Below, piece after piece: positions 8,169-15,904 of a DNA stretch of 64,000 bases (the first letter of the stretch is position 1; every line of letters starts with the position of its first letter). This DNA is from Geobacillus genomosp. 3 (lineage in GTDB: Bacteria; Bacillota; Bacilli; Bacillales; Anoxybacillaceae), in the NCBI RefSeq assembly GCF_000445995.2, contig NC_022080.4:806001-870000 (forward strand). Reading direction: 5' to 3'. Under the pieces are notes generated by a model that was not told the DNA's origin, did not search any database, and saw nothing but the letters and a program-made list of their open reading frames with translations. The translations under genes and the position numbers were made by a program.

Positions 8169-8705
8169 TTAAATGATGTCGTCAAGCCGTTTTTTCCCAA
8201 GATGGCGGTCAACGAGTTCATCGAGTTGGCTAATTTTTTTGAAGGCAAGGTCATCGCTGATCGTTCGGTAGTGGTGGCGGCCACCGGGTTCTTCGTCAGC
8301 CTCATCGGCCCATTTGACGATGGATTGCAACGGTTTTCGTTTCCATTCACCATCTGGAAGGTATGAATCCGTGTGCAACAAAATCGCTAAAGCAATTTCC
8401 TTGGCATTTTGCGGATGTTCGCCAAGGCGAATGAGCAGTTTATGCGCCCGCTCGGCGCCTTTGATGGCATGAATGTCATTTTGTTTGTACTGTTCATAAT
8501 CCCATCGGCCGTTTTTGTACCATGTGTAATGGCCGATATCGTGAAGGAGAGCAGCTTTCGTCGCCAAGTCAGCATTGACTCCGTGGTGGAGGGCGAGGCG
8601 GTAGGCATGGTAAGCCACGGCGATGGCGTGGGCGAGGCCGGACCGTTTCAAATATTTTTGCGCAATGGGATGGACAAAGACGTCAGTTAAGGTGACATAT
8701 CTCAT
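8169..8705 (-). CDS. HD domain phosphohydrolase
   Basis: A 178-residue all-alpha protein with the HD motif AALLHDIGHYTW (about residues 51-62), an upstream His (LAHAIAVAYHAY) and a later LLHTDSY. HD proteins hydrolyse phosphate esters of nucleotides with bound metal. The start is the second Met (8705): GGAGGGG lies directly against the first ATG (8711) but 6 bases from the second. The specific substrate cannot be read from sequence. Confidence 0.82.
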   Translation of the reverse strand: MRYVTLTDVFVHPIAQKYLKRSGLAHAIAVAYHAYRLALHHGVNADLATKAALLHDIGHYTWYKNGRWDYEQYKQNDIHAIKGAERAHKLLIRLGEHPQNAKEIALAILLHTDSYLPDGEWKRKPLQSIVKWADEADEEPGGRHHYRTISDDLAFKKISQLDELVDRHLGKKRLDDII

Positions 8706-8800
8706 AGGCATCCCCTCCGTTTTTTGTATTTCTCACCATCATACCATGGCATGTTCATGCAAGCAATGAGAAGAAAGGAACGAGAACGGTTGCATTGATC

Positions 8801-8845
8801 AAAAAATAAGCCGGCCGCGTTGCAAGCGAGGCCGCCGGCTTATTT
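8801..8845 (-). terminator. Terminator of the encapsulated ferredoxin gene
   Basis: The minus-strand stem pairs 8834-8845 with 8804-8815 (AAATAAGCCGGC/GCCGGCTTATTT), then TTT. It overlaps the ferredoxin stop codon. Confidence 0.85.
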
Positions 8846-9193
8846 GATTTGCGCCTGGCAGGCGAGCCGTCTGGCCGGCTGATTCGTTTTTTCGCGCTCG
8901 CGCCGCGTTTTCGGAGTGAGAAAATGAACGCCGGCTAGGACGGTGACGGCGCAGCGGCCGCACGTTCCTTTTTTGCATTTATGGTCAAGCGGAATGCCCT
9001 GCCGGAGAGCGGCGTCAAGGAGCGAAACGCCGGGCGTGCGCTGTACGGTGAACGTTTTTCCGCTTTGTTCGATCTGCAAGACAGCTGATGGTGCAGCGGA
9101 GGGCACATCGTGCTTTGGCTGCACGGCAGGAACGGAGCGCGCCGATGATCGGGTCGCCGGCTTCAGCGATCCGACGGTAAAAATTCGTTCCAT
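8840..9193 (-). CDS. 2Fe-2S ferredoxin with N-terminal encapsulin targeting peptide
   Basis: 117 residues. The C-terminal two thirds is a plant-type [2Fe-2S] domain with CKKGTCGRC (about residues 73-81) and a fourth Cys in RRLACQAQ. The N-terminus MERIFTVGSLKP carries TVGSLK, the same packaging peptide found at the C-terminus of the IMEF cargo at 10805-11413, joined by a flexible Ala/Pro/Ser linker (residues 12-38). Ferredoxins of this design accompany IMEF encapsulins in Firmicutes and are thought to reduce stored Fe(III) for release. The ribosome site is weak (GAGATG). It lies on the same strand as the shell operon but is separated by a divergent gene. Confidence 0.88.
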   Translation of the reverse strand: MERIFTVGSLKPATRSSARSVPAVQPKHDVPSAAPSAVLQIEQSGKTFTVQRTPGVSLLDAALRQGIPLDHKCKKGTCGRCAVTVLAGVHFLTPKTRREREKTNQPARRLACQAQIK

Positions 9194-9229
9194 TTTTTTT
9201 CATCTCTCATTTAAATTACATCTAAAATT

Positions 9230-9244
9230 TGAAAATGAATTTCA
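9230..9244. promoter_or_regulatory. Possible Fur-type iron box
   Basis: TGAAAAT-G-AATTTCA has the 7-1-7 symmetry of the Bacillus Fur box (TGATAATNATTATCA) and agrees at 11 of 14 positions. It lies between the divergent ferredoxin and the 154-residue gene, touching the -35 box of the latter. Regulator identity is inference; PerR and Zur sites look similar. Confidence 0.45.
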
Positions 9245-9273
9245 TTTACATCCGGATAAATTGCTGTTATGAT
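9245..9273 (+). promoter_or_regulatory. SigA promoter of the 154-residue gene
   Basis: TTTACA 9245-9250, exactly 17 bases, then TATGAT 9268-9273. Confidence 0.75.
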
Positions 9274-9330
9274 AATAGTAAAAGGAATTGTGAAAACGCC
9301 ATCTTGATTCGAGACAAGGGGGGAGACACC

Positions 9331-9795
9331 ATGGGCACTCCGATGAACGGACTGCGCGATATGAAAGCGATTTTGGCCAACGAGCGAAAAGTCGGCGGCG
9401 CCATCGAAGCTGCATTTCTCCGTCTCCGCTCCGGCGAAGAATACCGAAACGCCTGCATCGTTCATATCGATCAGCTGGGCGCTCAATATTACTCCGTTGG
9501 CTTTGTGACCGAGCAAGGAGATCGGATGGTTGTCAACGTCCACGACATTAGCGTCATTTCCGCGCCTGAGCATAAAAAAATTCGTGAGCTGAACAATGCC
9601 GCATACAAACGGGAAGCCACCAATGAAAAACGGCGCTATTTAAAACGGCTGTTCGATATTTATCAAGGCAGCTATACCGTCCATTTTTGGCGCGAAGCGA
9701 AAATGATTATCGATGACATCGGCGTTGAGGCGCTCAGCCCGGAATTGTCGCTGCTCGTTTCCAACGTTCAAGGCCAAGTGGCCCGCACCGCTTAA
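9331..9795 (+). CDS. Protein of unknown function beside encapsulin locus
   Basis: 154 residues from ATG 9331, which follows AAGGGGGGAG; the open frame upstream overlaps its own promoter. No signal peptide, membrane helix or known motif is seen. The N-terminal half looks alpha plus beta (RSGEEYRNACIVHIDQ, GDRMVVNVHDISVI), the middle is strongly basic (KREATNEKRRYLKRL), and the C-terminus is LSPELSLLVSNVQGQ. No TVGSLK peptide is present, so it is probably not cargo. It has its own promoter next to the Fur-like box and its own terminator, between the ferredoxin and the shell gene. Confidence 0.7.
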   Translation: MGTPMNGLRDMKAILANERKVGGAIEAAFLRLRSGEEYRNACIVHIDQLGAQYYSVGFVTEQGDRMVVNVHDISVISAPEHKKIRELNNAAYKREATNEKRRYLKRLFDIYQGSYTVHFWREAKMIIDDIGVEALSPELSLLVSNVQGQVARTA

Positions 9796-9812
9796 CGGGA
9801 AACTCAACAAAC

Positions 9813-9847
9813 CGCCCGGCGACCTGCTTTGTCGTCGGGCGCTTTTT
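9813..9847 (+). terminator. Rho-independent terminator
   Basis: GCCCGGCGAC 9814-9823 pairs with GTCGTCGGGC 9831-9840, followed by GC and five T. In the opposite direction the stem is followed by GGTTTGTTG, so it may also stop the encapsulin transcript. Confidence 0.85.
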
Positions 9848-9934
9848 CGTGAAAGAGAACCTCGTTTTTACGGCGCGGGTCCGATGGTTTTCCGCTGTTC
9901 TTGCCGTCTGACGGCAAGGGAGGCTGCGCACCGT

Positions 9935-10789
9935 TCATGCCGACTCGTTCGGGTCTTCGAGCGTACAGATGGCGCTTGGCCGTTTGATGCGCGGCACAAC
10001 CGATTCATACACACGGAACAAATAGTTCATATTTTCCGTATCCAAAAAGGCGGTTTGCACATCGACGGCGACGGCAAGGTCGATATTTTGCCGTCCGGCA
10101 TCAATGACGACGCCGCGCTTGCCTTTGATGACCGGCGTTTGGTAAATGCCGGCGGTCATCAGTTCGCGGATGTGCTCGATTTCAAGGACGTGCGTTCCTT
10201 CATGGACGCGGTGGATGAGCGCATACAATTCCGGCGACAAGACGAGGGCGTACGGACCGGTATGGCCGAGCTGAAGCAGCTTGTTGCGCGCTTCCACCAC
10301 GTCGGTGAAGGCGTTGCCGGATTTCATCCAGTCGCTGCGAATGTGGGCGACTTTTCCTTTCACGTTCATAATGCCCGGCACATCAAATTCAGCCGAACCG
10401 TTGAAAATCAAATCGTCCTCGAGCAGCGCGCATTGCTGGGCGGCATTGGCGGCGGCGGAAAAGTCGATCGGGCTGCCGAGCTGTTTTGCCTGCTCAATGT
10501 CGCGCCAGTATAAAATAAAGTCTTTATACAAAAGCGGAATCGTTACATGCACGCGGCGCGTCGGCTCGGAAAGGCTCAACTCTCTGCCGTGGAAGCTCAT
10601 ATCCCCGTGTTCCGGGTTCGTATAAATGTCGTTGGCGACCGATTGGACGCCTTCGCCAAGCGGGCCGTACAAATCGATAAACCGGCGGCCGACGAGCTGA
10701 CGCCGCGCTGTTTCAATGACCGTTTCGTCAAGCTCGCTCCATTGGCTCGCTGTGAGCGGGGCTTCTGGGTATAGCTTTGTTTTGTCCAT
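9935..10789 (-). CDS. Family 1 encapsulin shell protein (HK97 fold)
   Basis: 284 residues starting MDKTKLYPEAPLTASQW, with the N-terminal helix (ETARRQLVGRRFIDLYGPLG), E-loop strands (GRELSLSEPTRRVHVTIPLL) and C-terminal domain (NIDLAVAVDVQTAFLDTEN, YLFRVYESVVPRI) of linocin M18-type encapsulins. Subunits self-assemble into an icosahedral nanocompartment that packages cargo through a short targeting peptide. It starts 15 bases after the IMEF stop with AAAGGAGAG as ribosome site, so cargo and shell are one operon. Iron-storage IMEF shells of Firmicutes are of this type; the one solved from Quasibacillus thermotolerans is T=4. Confidence 0.95.
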   Translation of the reverse strand: MDKTKLYPEAPLTASQWSELDETVIETARRQLVGRRFIDLYGPLGEGVQSVANDIYTNPEHGDMSFHGRELSLSEPTRRVHVTIPLLYKDFILYWRDIEQAKQLGSPIDFSAAANAAQQCALLEDDLIFNGSAEFDVPGIMNVKGKVAHIRSDWMKSGNAFTDVVEARNKLLQLGHTGPYALVLSPELYALIHRVHEGTHVLEIEHIRELMTAGIYQTPVIKGKRGVVIDAGRQNIDLAVAVDVQTAFLDTENMNYLFRVYESVVPRIKRPSAICTLEDPNESA

Positions 10790-10804
10790 ATTTTCTCTCC
10801 TTTC

Positions 10805-11413
10805 TTATTGGTTCTTTAAGCTGCCGACTGTCAGCTGCCGCCGCGTCCCGACCGATGGGCGTGCAGGTGCCGATGCGGCGGGCGGAGCGGCGTATTGTGC
10901 TAGCTTCAAATACTCTTTTTGCTCTTCTTTTTCATCCGTCGGTGTTGCGGCGGCGAAGGAAACCGGCACATCCAACGCGCCATTTAGCGTTTCGAGGGCG
11001 CTTTTCATCTGTTGATAATCGGCGGCAGTCATGTCACGCAGCGCCGCAATTGCCGGTTCATGTTCCGTCCCTTTATAATGAAACAACGATAAATCGAGAT
11101 GTTCCAAAAAGTTGTGCAAGCCGAATTTTTCCAGGCTGATGTCTTGCAGCAGCCGCAAGAAGTTGCCGTTTTCCCGTGATAGAAATGCCTCATCAGCGAG
11201 CGCTTCCTCAAGCTTTGGAAGCAAGGCGGCCAAACGGTCAAATCGGTGCTCCTCTTCTTCGTAAATATGATGCCAGTACAGCCGTTCATGATCGTCAGCC
11301 GCCTGTTCAATCGTCGGCTCTAAAATCGCTTGAAACTGACTGAGCGCTTCCTTCGACCGGCCAAGAATGGCGCTGACTTCTGCTAACGTGTCGTGCAATG
11401 GACTCCCTCCCAT
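10805..11413 (-). CDS. IMEF iron-mineralising encapsulin cargo protein
   Basis: 202 residues (or 197 if TTG 11398 is used, which lies about 5 bases after the GGAGGGAG embedded in the first codons and is the better-spaced start). A helical domain with acid/His-rich HHIYEEEEHRFDRL and EKFGLHNFLEHLDL is followed by a disordered Ala/Pro linker (about 165-190) and the C-terminal packaging peptide LTVGSLKNQ. This is the layout of the IMEF ferroxidase, which mineralises iron inside its shell. The shell gene follows 15 bases downstream. Confidence 0.92.
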   Translation of the reverse strand: MGGSPLHDTLAEVSAILGRSKEALSQFQAILEPTIEQAADDHERLYWHHIYEEEEHRFDRLAALLPKLEEALADEAFLSRENGNFLRLLQDISLEKFGLHNFLEHLDLSLFHYKGTEHEPAIAALRDMTAADYQQMKSALETLNGALDVPVSFAAATPTDEKEEQKEYLKLAQYAAPPAASAPARPSVGTRRQLTVGSLKNQ

Positions 11414-11424
11414 AAAATCATTGT

Positions 11425-11460
11425 TACCATTTTTTCCGTATCAATAGGATTGTAAACTTT
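11425..11460 (-). promoter_or_regulatory. Possible promoter of the encapsulin operon
   Basis: On the minus strand TTGATA is followed, 16 bases later, by AATGAT, a fair SigA-like pair just before the cargo start; TTTACA lies a little further upstream. The assignment is tentative. Confidence 0.35.
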
Positions 11461-11500
11461 ATTTGCCCTTATTCATTCAGATCGCGCGTAGACGATGTAG

Positions 11501-12412
11501 TACAGCAGCGAATGGAATGGTGTTTCAAATATGGAGACAACTGAGCCAGACCGCGGGCTGTTCGGCAGCATTCCGCAAATGGGCGTGACGATCGGACTGC
11601 TTCTTGGAACGTTTGTGATGTCGCTTATGACGCTCATGCCGGATGAGACGTTTATGGTGTGGGGATGGCGCATTCCGTTCTTGTTAAGCGCTCTGCTCGT
11701 CGTTTTCGGGCTTTGGGTGCGCCATGGCATTGATGAGACTCCTTCGTTTAAGAAAGTGCAAGAAACCGGACGGGTGGCGAAAGTGCCGCTTATGGAGACG
11801 CTCCGCTCTCAGTGGAGAGAAGTGTTGATCGCCGTTGGCGGCAAAGTCGTGGAAACGGCCCCATTTTACATTTTTGGAACGTTTATCGTCTCGTACGCGA
11901 CAACGAATTTAGGCTTTTCAAAAACAGCTGCCTTAAACGCTGTCACCATAGCGACTGCGGTGACGACGGTTCTGATTCCGCTGATGGGCAAGTGGTCAGA
12001 CCGGTACGGCCGCAAGCCGCTTTACATTGCCGGGACTGTTGGGATGATGATCTATGCGTTTCCGTATTTTTGGCTCTTGCAGCAAAAATCAGTCGCCTTA
12101 TTGATTATTGCGACCGTCATTGGCCTTGGTATCATTTGGGCGCCGATTACGGCTGTGCTTGGTACAATGTTTTCGGAAATTTTCCCGTCCAACGTTCGAT
12201 ATACCGGCATTTCGCTCGGCAACCAAATCGGCGCCGCACCAGCGGGAGGAACGGCGCCGCTCATCGCTACGGCATTGCTGGCGGCGTATGGGAACTCTTA
12301 TGTGCCGGTGGCTTTATATATTGTGTTAGTCTCGCTTATTTCGCTAGTTGCGGTCTGGTCTGTGCGCGACCGCAAACATGAAGAACTTGATGAGCAAGAC
12401 GGAATCGCGTAA
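11501..12412 (+). pseudogene. N-terminally truncated MHS/MFS metabolite-proton symporter
   Basis: The frame encodes about eight membrane helices matching the C-terminal two thirds of MHS-family symporters (ShiA/KgtP/ProP type): RGLFGSIPQMGVTIG, WGWRIPFLLS, GKWSDRYGRKPLY and the SEIFPSNVRYTGISLGNQ signature. Upstream of Met 11531 the frame stays homologous for about ten codons (SSEWNGVSN, compare the family's GEWGGA) and then hits TAG at 11498. The first 120-150 residues are missing, including the helices before the central motif. The downstream gene end and terminator are intact. It is most likely a non-functional remnant. Confidence 0.8.
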
Positions 12413-12428
12413 CGCGGTTCCGTTTTTT
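12400..12428 (+). terminator. Terminator of the truncated transporter
   Basis: GGAATCGCG 12401-12409 pairs with CGCGGTTCC 12413-12421 (one G-T), loop TAA, then G and six T. The loop contains the stop codon. Confidence 0.85.
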
Positions 12429-12451
12429 CAGCGTATTGAAGGAGGGGGATT

Positions 12452-13435
12452 ATGCTTATTTTGTCAGAACAAGAAATTCAACGCATGTATACGATGAAGG
12501 ATGCCATTTCCGATGTAAAAGAAATGTTGCGACAAAAACAAGCAGGGAAAGTGATCGCCCCTGATCGCACGGTGCTTCCATTTCCGAATCATGATGCTTC
12601 GATTTTGTATATGCCATCCGCTGAGGAGGGGGCAGCAGTGGTGAAGGTGGTCAGCATTTTCCCCCATAACCCTGCAGCAGGAAGATCGACCACCCAGGGG
12701 ATCATGGTGCTTACGGATGCGAAAACGGGGGAACATCGGATGGTTTGTAATGCCACGTATTTGACGAGACTGCGCACGGGGGCGTTATCCGCCATTGCAG
12801 CTGATTATTTGGCGACACAGGCGGCGTCGCGGCTAGCGGTGATCGGAACAGGGGCGATGGCCAAAGAACAAGTGGTTGGCATATTGGCAGTGAGAGCGAT
12901 TGAACGTATATTTCTGTACAACCGAACGAGGAAAAAAGCGGAAGACTTCGCGGCGGGACTGCATCGACTGGTTCGGGAATGGACAGGGAAGGTATATGTG
13001 GTGGATGAGGCGGACGAAGCCGTTCGCCAGGCCGACATCGTGGTTTGCAGCACGCGCTCGGAACAGCCGGTGTTTTCCGGTCAAATGTTGCGGCCAGGCA
13101 TGCACATTAGCGCCATTGGCTCGTACTTGCCACATATGCGCGAGTTGGATGTGGAGACTATTGTCAAAGCGGATCGCATTGTCGTCGATACACTTGAGGG
13201 CGTCAAACATGAGGCAGGAGAACTCATTCAGGCGGCTGAAAGCGGAAGATGGTCGTTTTCCCGGATCAATGCAGAAATCGGGGAGCTTGTTACCGGAGAG
13301 AAAAGCGGCCGTCAACATGAACGGGAAATCACCGTGTTTAAGTCGGTTGGGGCGGCTTGGTACGATTTGGCTGTGGCGATCGGCGTGTATTACAAAGCTT
13401 TAGAGCTTGGAGCGGGGCAAGAGGTGGAACTCTGA
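12452..13435 (+). CDS. Ornithine cyclodeaminase/mu-crystallin family protein
   Basis: 327 residues with an NAD-binding core LAVIGTGAMAKEQV (about 130-143), RTGALSAIAADYLA before it, and DTLEGVKHEAGELI, where an Asp is the usual catalytic residue. Family members deaminate ornithine to proline, reduce cyclic imino acids, or make alanine-type dehydrogenations. GGAGGGGG precedes ATG 12452. It follows a broken transporter whose terminator separates them. The exact reaction is not predictable by eye. Confidence 0.85.
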   Translation: MLILSEQEIQRMYTMKDAISDVKEMLRQKQAGKVIAPDRTVLPFPNHDASILYMPSAEEGAAVVKVVSIFPHNPAAGRSTTQGIMVLTDAKTGEHRMVCNATYLTRLRTGALSAIAADYLATQAASRLAVIGTGAMAKEQVVGILAVRAIERIFLYNRTRKKAEDFAAGLHRLVREWTGKVYVVDEADEAVRQADIVVCSTRSEQPVFSGQMLRPGMHISAIGSYLPHMRELDVETIVKADRIVVDTLEGVKHEAGELIQAAESGRWSFSRINAEIGELVTGEKSGRQHEREITVFKSVGAAWYDLAVAIGVYYKALELGAGQEVEL

Positions 13436-13651
13436 CAGACCGCTCCACTTTTCTGCACGCGAAGGGTGCTCCATTTCCTGTAGATTGCTTTTTCCGTCCG
13501 GCAAAAAAGTCACCTTTCCGCCCAGTCCGGAATAAAACAGAATAAGGAACATTGCCCACTTGATATGCGGCGCGATTCCGGCGATAATGGAAACAGTGTG
13601 GAATAGTGCCGCCAAGCGGCATGGAATGAGCGAAGAAGGTGAGACAGAACG

Positions 13652-14566
13652 ATGAAACGTGCGGAACACATTTATCAAAGACTCGTAGCGATTTGCGGAA
13701 AAGAAAATGTTCTTCGCGATGAGCCGATGAAAAACCATACATTAGTGCGGATCGGCGGCAAGGCCGATTTTCTCGTCTGGCCGGAAACATACGAGCAAGT
13801 TGTCGCCGTCTTGCGATTGAAAGAGGAGTACGGGCTGCCGTTTACCCTTCTTGGCAACGGTTCGAACGTCATCATCCGTGACGGTGGGCTGCGCGGCATT
13901 GTCATGCAGCTGAAGCATCTCAACCGCATTTGGCGCGAAGGGAACAACGTGATGGCACAAAGCGGAGCCGACATTAAAGCGGTGTCGCGGTTCGCGCTCG
14001 AACAACACCTCACCGGATTGGAGTTTGCCTGCGGCATTCCGGGGTCGGTCGGCGGGGCGATTATGATGAATGCCGGGGCATACGGCGGGGAAGTGAAAGA
14101 TGTGCTTGACCATGTCAAAGTGGCGACGCTCGCCGGCGAGTTGAAAACACTGAAAAATGAAGAGCTTGAACTCGGATATCGAACGAGTTTGATTAGCCGG
14201 ACGCACGATATTGTGCTTGAAGTCGTGTTTGCTCTCCAACCAGGTGATTATGGACAAATTAAAGCGAAAATGGATGATTTGACGTTTCAGCGCGAATCAA
14301 AGCAGCCGCTTGAGTATCCGTCGGTCGGGAGTGTGTTCAAGCGCCCGCCGGGTTATTTTGCCGGCAAGCTCATTCAAGACAGCGGCCTGCAAGGGAAAGG
14401 GTTCGGCGGTGCGGAAGTGTCGACAAAGCACGCCGGGTTTATTATTAACAAAAATAATGCGACGGCTGCCGATTACATCGCGACGATCGATATGGTGCGC
14501 AAAACCGTGAAGGAAAAGTTCGGAGTTGATTTAGAGCTGGAAGTGAAAATTATCGGTGAGGAATGA
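13652..14566 (+). CDS. murB: UDP-N-acetylenolpyruvoylglucosamine reductase MurB
   Basis: 304 residues, FAD-dependent reduction of the enolpyruvyl ether to UDP-MurNAc in peptidoglycan synthesis. FAD-binding motifs are visible: LVRIGGKADFL, TLLGNGSNVIIRDGG and GIPGSVGGAIMMNAGAYGGE. The C-terminal domain shows YPSVGSVFKRP (catalytic Ser in a type IIb MurB) and GAEVSTKHAGFIIN. It stands alone behind a 216-base gap and ends in a strong terminator. Confidence 0.95.
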   Translation: MKRAEHIYQRLVAICGKENVLRDEPMKNHTLVRIGGKADFLVWPETYEQVVAVLRLKEEYGLPFTLLGNGSNVIIRDGGLRGIVMQLKHLNRIWREGNNVMAQSGADIKAVSRFALEQHLTGLEFACGIPGSVGGAIMMNAGAYGGEVKDVLDHVKVATLAGELKTLKNEELELGYRTSLISRTHDIVLEVVFALQPGDYGQIKAKMDDLTFQRESKQPLEYPSVGSVFKRPPGYFAGKLIQDSGLQGKGFGGAEVSTKHAGFIINKNNATAADYIATIDMVRKTVKEKFGVDLELEVKIIGEE

Positions 14567-14572
14567 CTCCCG

Positions 14573-14605
14573 ATCCGAATCCGATTAACGGATTCGGATT
14601 TTTTT
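14573..14605 (+). terminator. Terminator of murB
   Basis: ATCCGAATCCG 14573-14583 pairs perfectly with CGGATTCGGAT 14589-14599, followed by six T. Confidence 0.95.
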
Positions 14606-14673
14606 ATCTCGTGAAAGGAAAAATGAAAAATATAGCAAACTGATAAAAAAGAGGCAATGAATGGAGGAGGACG

Positions 14674-15615
14674 ATGAATCTTTATTTCATCATCAACCCA
14701 GCCGCCAAAAATGGCCGGTCCGCGTCTATTTGGGAGCAGCTGCAGCCTCTGCTCGATCAGGAAGGAATCGCCTATCAGGCATATTGGACGACCCGAAAAG
14801 GAGAGGGAAAAGAAATCGCCCGCCGGCTCGGCGAGGAAAGCGTTGAGCCGATCGCGATCGCGGCGGTCGGGGGCGACGGGACGGTGCATGAAATCGTGAA
14901 CGGGGCGGGTTCGCTAACGCACGTTGCGATTAGCTGCATTCCCGCCGGAACGGGAAACGATTTTATCCGAGGTTTCCATCTTGCCCGAGCATCGAAACGG
15001 GCGCTCCGGCAGCTGATCGATGGCGCTCGTTCCGGTGGAGTTTTGTCTTTTGACCTCGGTCGGTTTGCCAGCAGCGCCGTGCCGGACGGCGCGTTTGCCA
15101 ACAGCGTCGGCTGCGGTTTTGACGCCCATATCGCCCGCGCGGCCAACCGTTCGGCATGGAAAGGGCGGTTCAATCGCTTTAGGCTTGGCTCGCTTATTTA
15201 CGCGTTTTATTTAGTGAAAGAGCTATTCCGCTATCAACCGGTCGACCTTGACATTTGCATTGATGGGAAAAACTATTCATTTCAACAAGCTTGGATGGCG
15301 ACTGTGTCCAACCATCCATACTACGGCGGCGGGATGCGCATCGCCCCGTCAGCGCGGGCGGACGATGGCCTTCTTCACATCACGGTTGTCGGGAGAATGT
15401 CGCGTTGGAAAATTCTTGCGCTGTTTTTGTCCGTATTTTGGGGCGGACATGTGCGAATGAAAGAAATTTGCGTGTTCGCCGGGCGGAACGTGTGCATCCG
15501 CCCGGCAGCTCCTGTTCCGCTTCACGCCGATGGGGAGGATGCAGGAGAAGGGGAAGTGTCGGCTTGGATTGAGGCTAAAGGGATGCGAGTCATTGGCGCA
15601 GAACCCGATGAATGA
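14674..15615 (+). CDS. Diacylglycerol kinase family lipid kinase
   Basis: 313 residues of the DagK/YegS/BmrU family. NPAAKNG starts the nucleotide fold, AVGGDGTVHE is the GGDGT nucleotide-binding motif (about 65-74), and IPAGTGNDFIRG and LHADGE complete the active site. The protein phosphorylates a lipid head group at the membrane; whether the substrate is diacylglycerol, a sphingoid base or another lipid is unknown. GGAGGACG precedes ATG 14674. Confidence 0.88.
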   Translation: MNLYFIINPAAKNGRSASIWEQLQPLLDQEGIAYQAYWTTRKGEGKEIARRLGEESVEPIAIAAVGGDGTVHEIVNGAGSLTHVAISCIPAGTGNDFIRGFHLARASKRALRQLIDGARSGGVLSFDLGRFASSAVPDGAFANSVGCGFDAHIARAANRSAWKGRFNRFRLGSLIYAFYLVKELFRYQPVDLDICIDGKNYSFQQAWMATVSNHPYYGGGMRIAPSARADDGLLHITVVGRMSRWKILALFLSVFWGGHVRMKEICVFAGRNVCIRPAAPVPLHADGEDAGEGEVSAWIEAKGMRVIGAEPDE

Positions 15616-15854
15616 TTAGGCGTATGTGAAAAGAGAAAGCGGCCATGAGAAGGAAGAGGGAATGGAAAAGAGGGATCACGACTCTCTGCCTTTGTGGGGT
15701 GTCCGCATCTCAAAGATCCTCTCGAACCGGGAAGATTTCCATTTCCCAGCGTGAACGTAGATGGGAGGGCGTTCAAAAGCAAATCAGGCGCGATCAAGGA
15801 AGCCGCAGAGGCATTTCGGAAGCGGGAAAAAAGAACGGCCGCACCGCCTAGCCA

Positions 15855-15891
15855 AAAGAAGAAGCTGTTTCCGACGTGTTTCGGAAACAGC
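15855..15891 (-). terminator. Terminator of the secreted DUF5667-like gene
   Basis: The perfect 11-bp stem 15864-15874/15881-15891 (GCTGTTTCCGA) is followed on the minus strand by TTCTTCTTTT. Confidence 0.9.
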
Positions 15892-15904
15892 CATTGCAGT
15901 GAAC

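Noticed and set aside
9895..9930. Hairpin CTTGCCGT/ACGGCAAG just after the encapsulin stop
   Set aside because: No T run follows on either strand, so it was not called a terminator.
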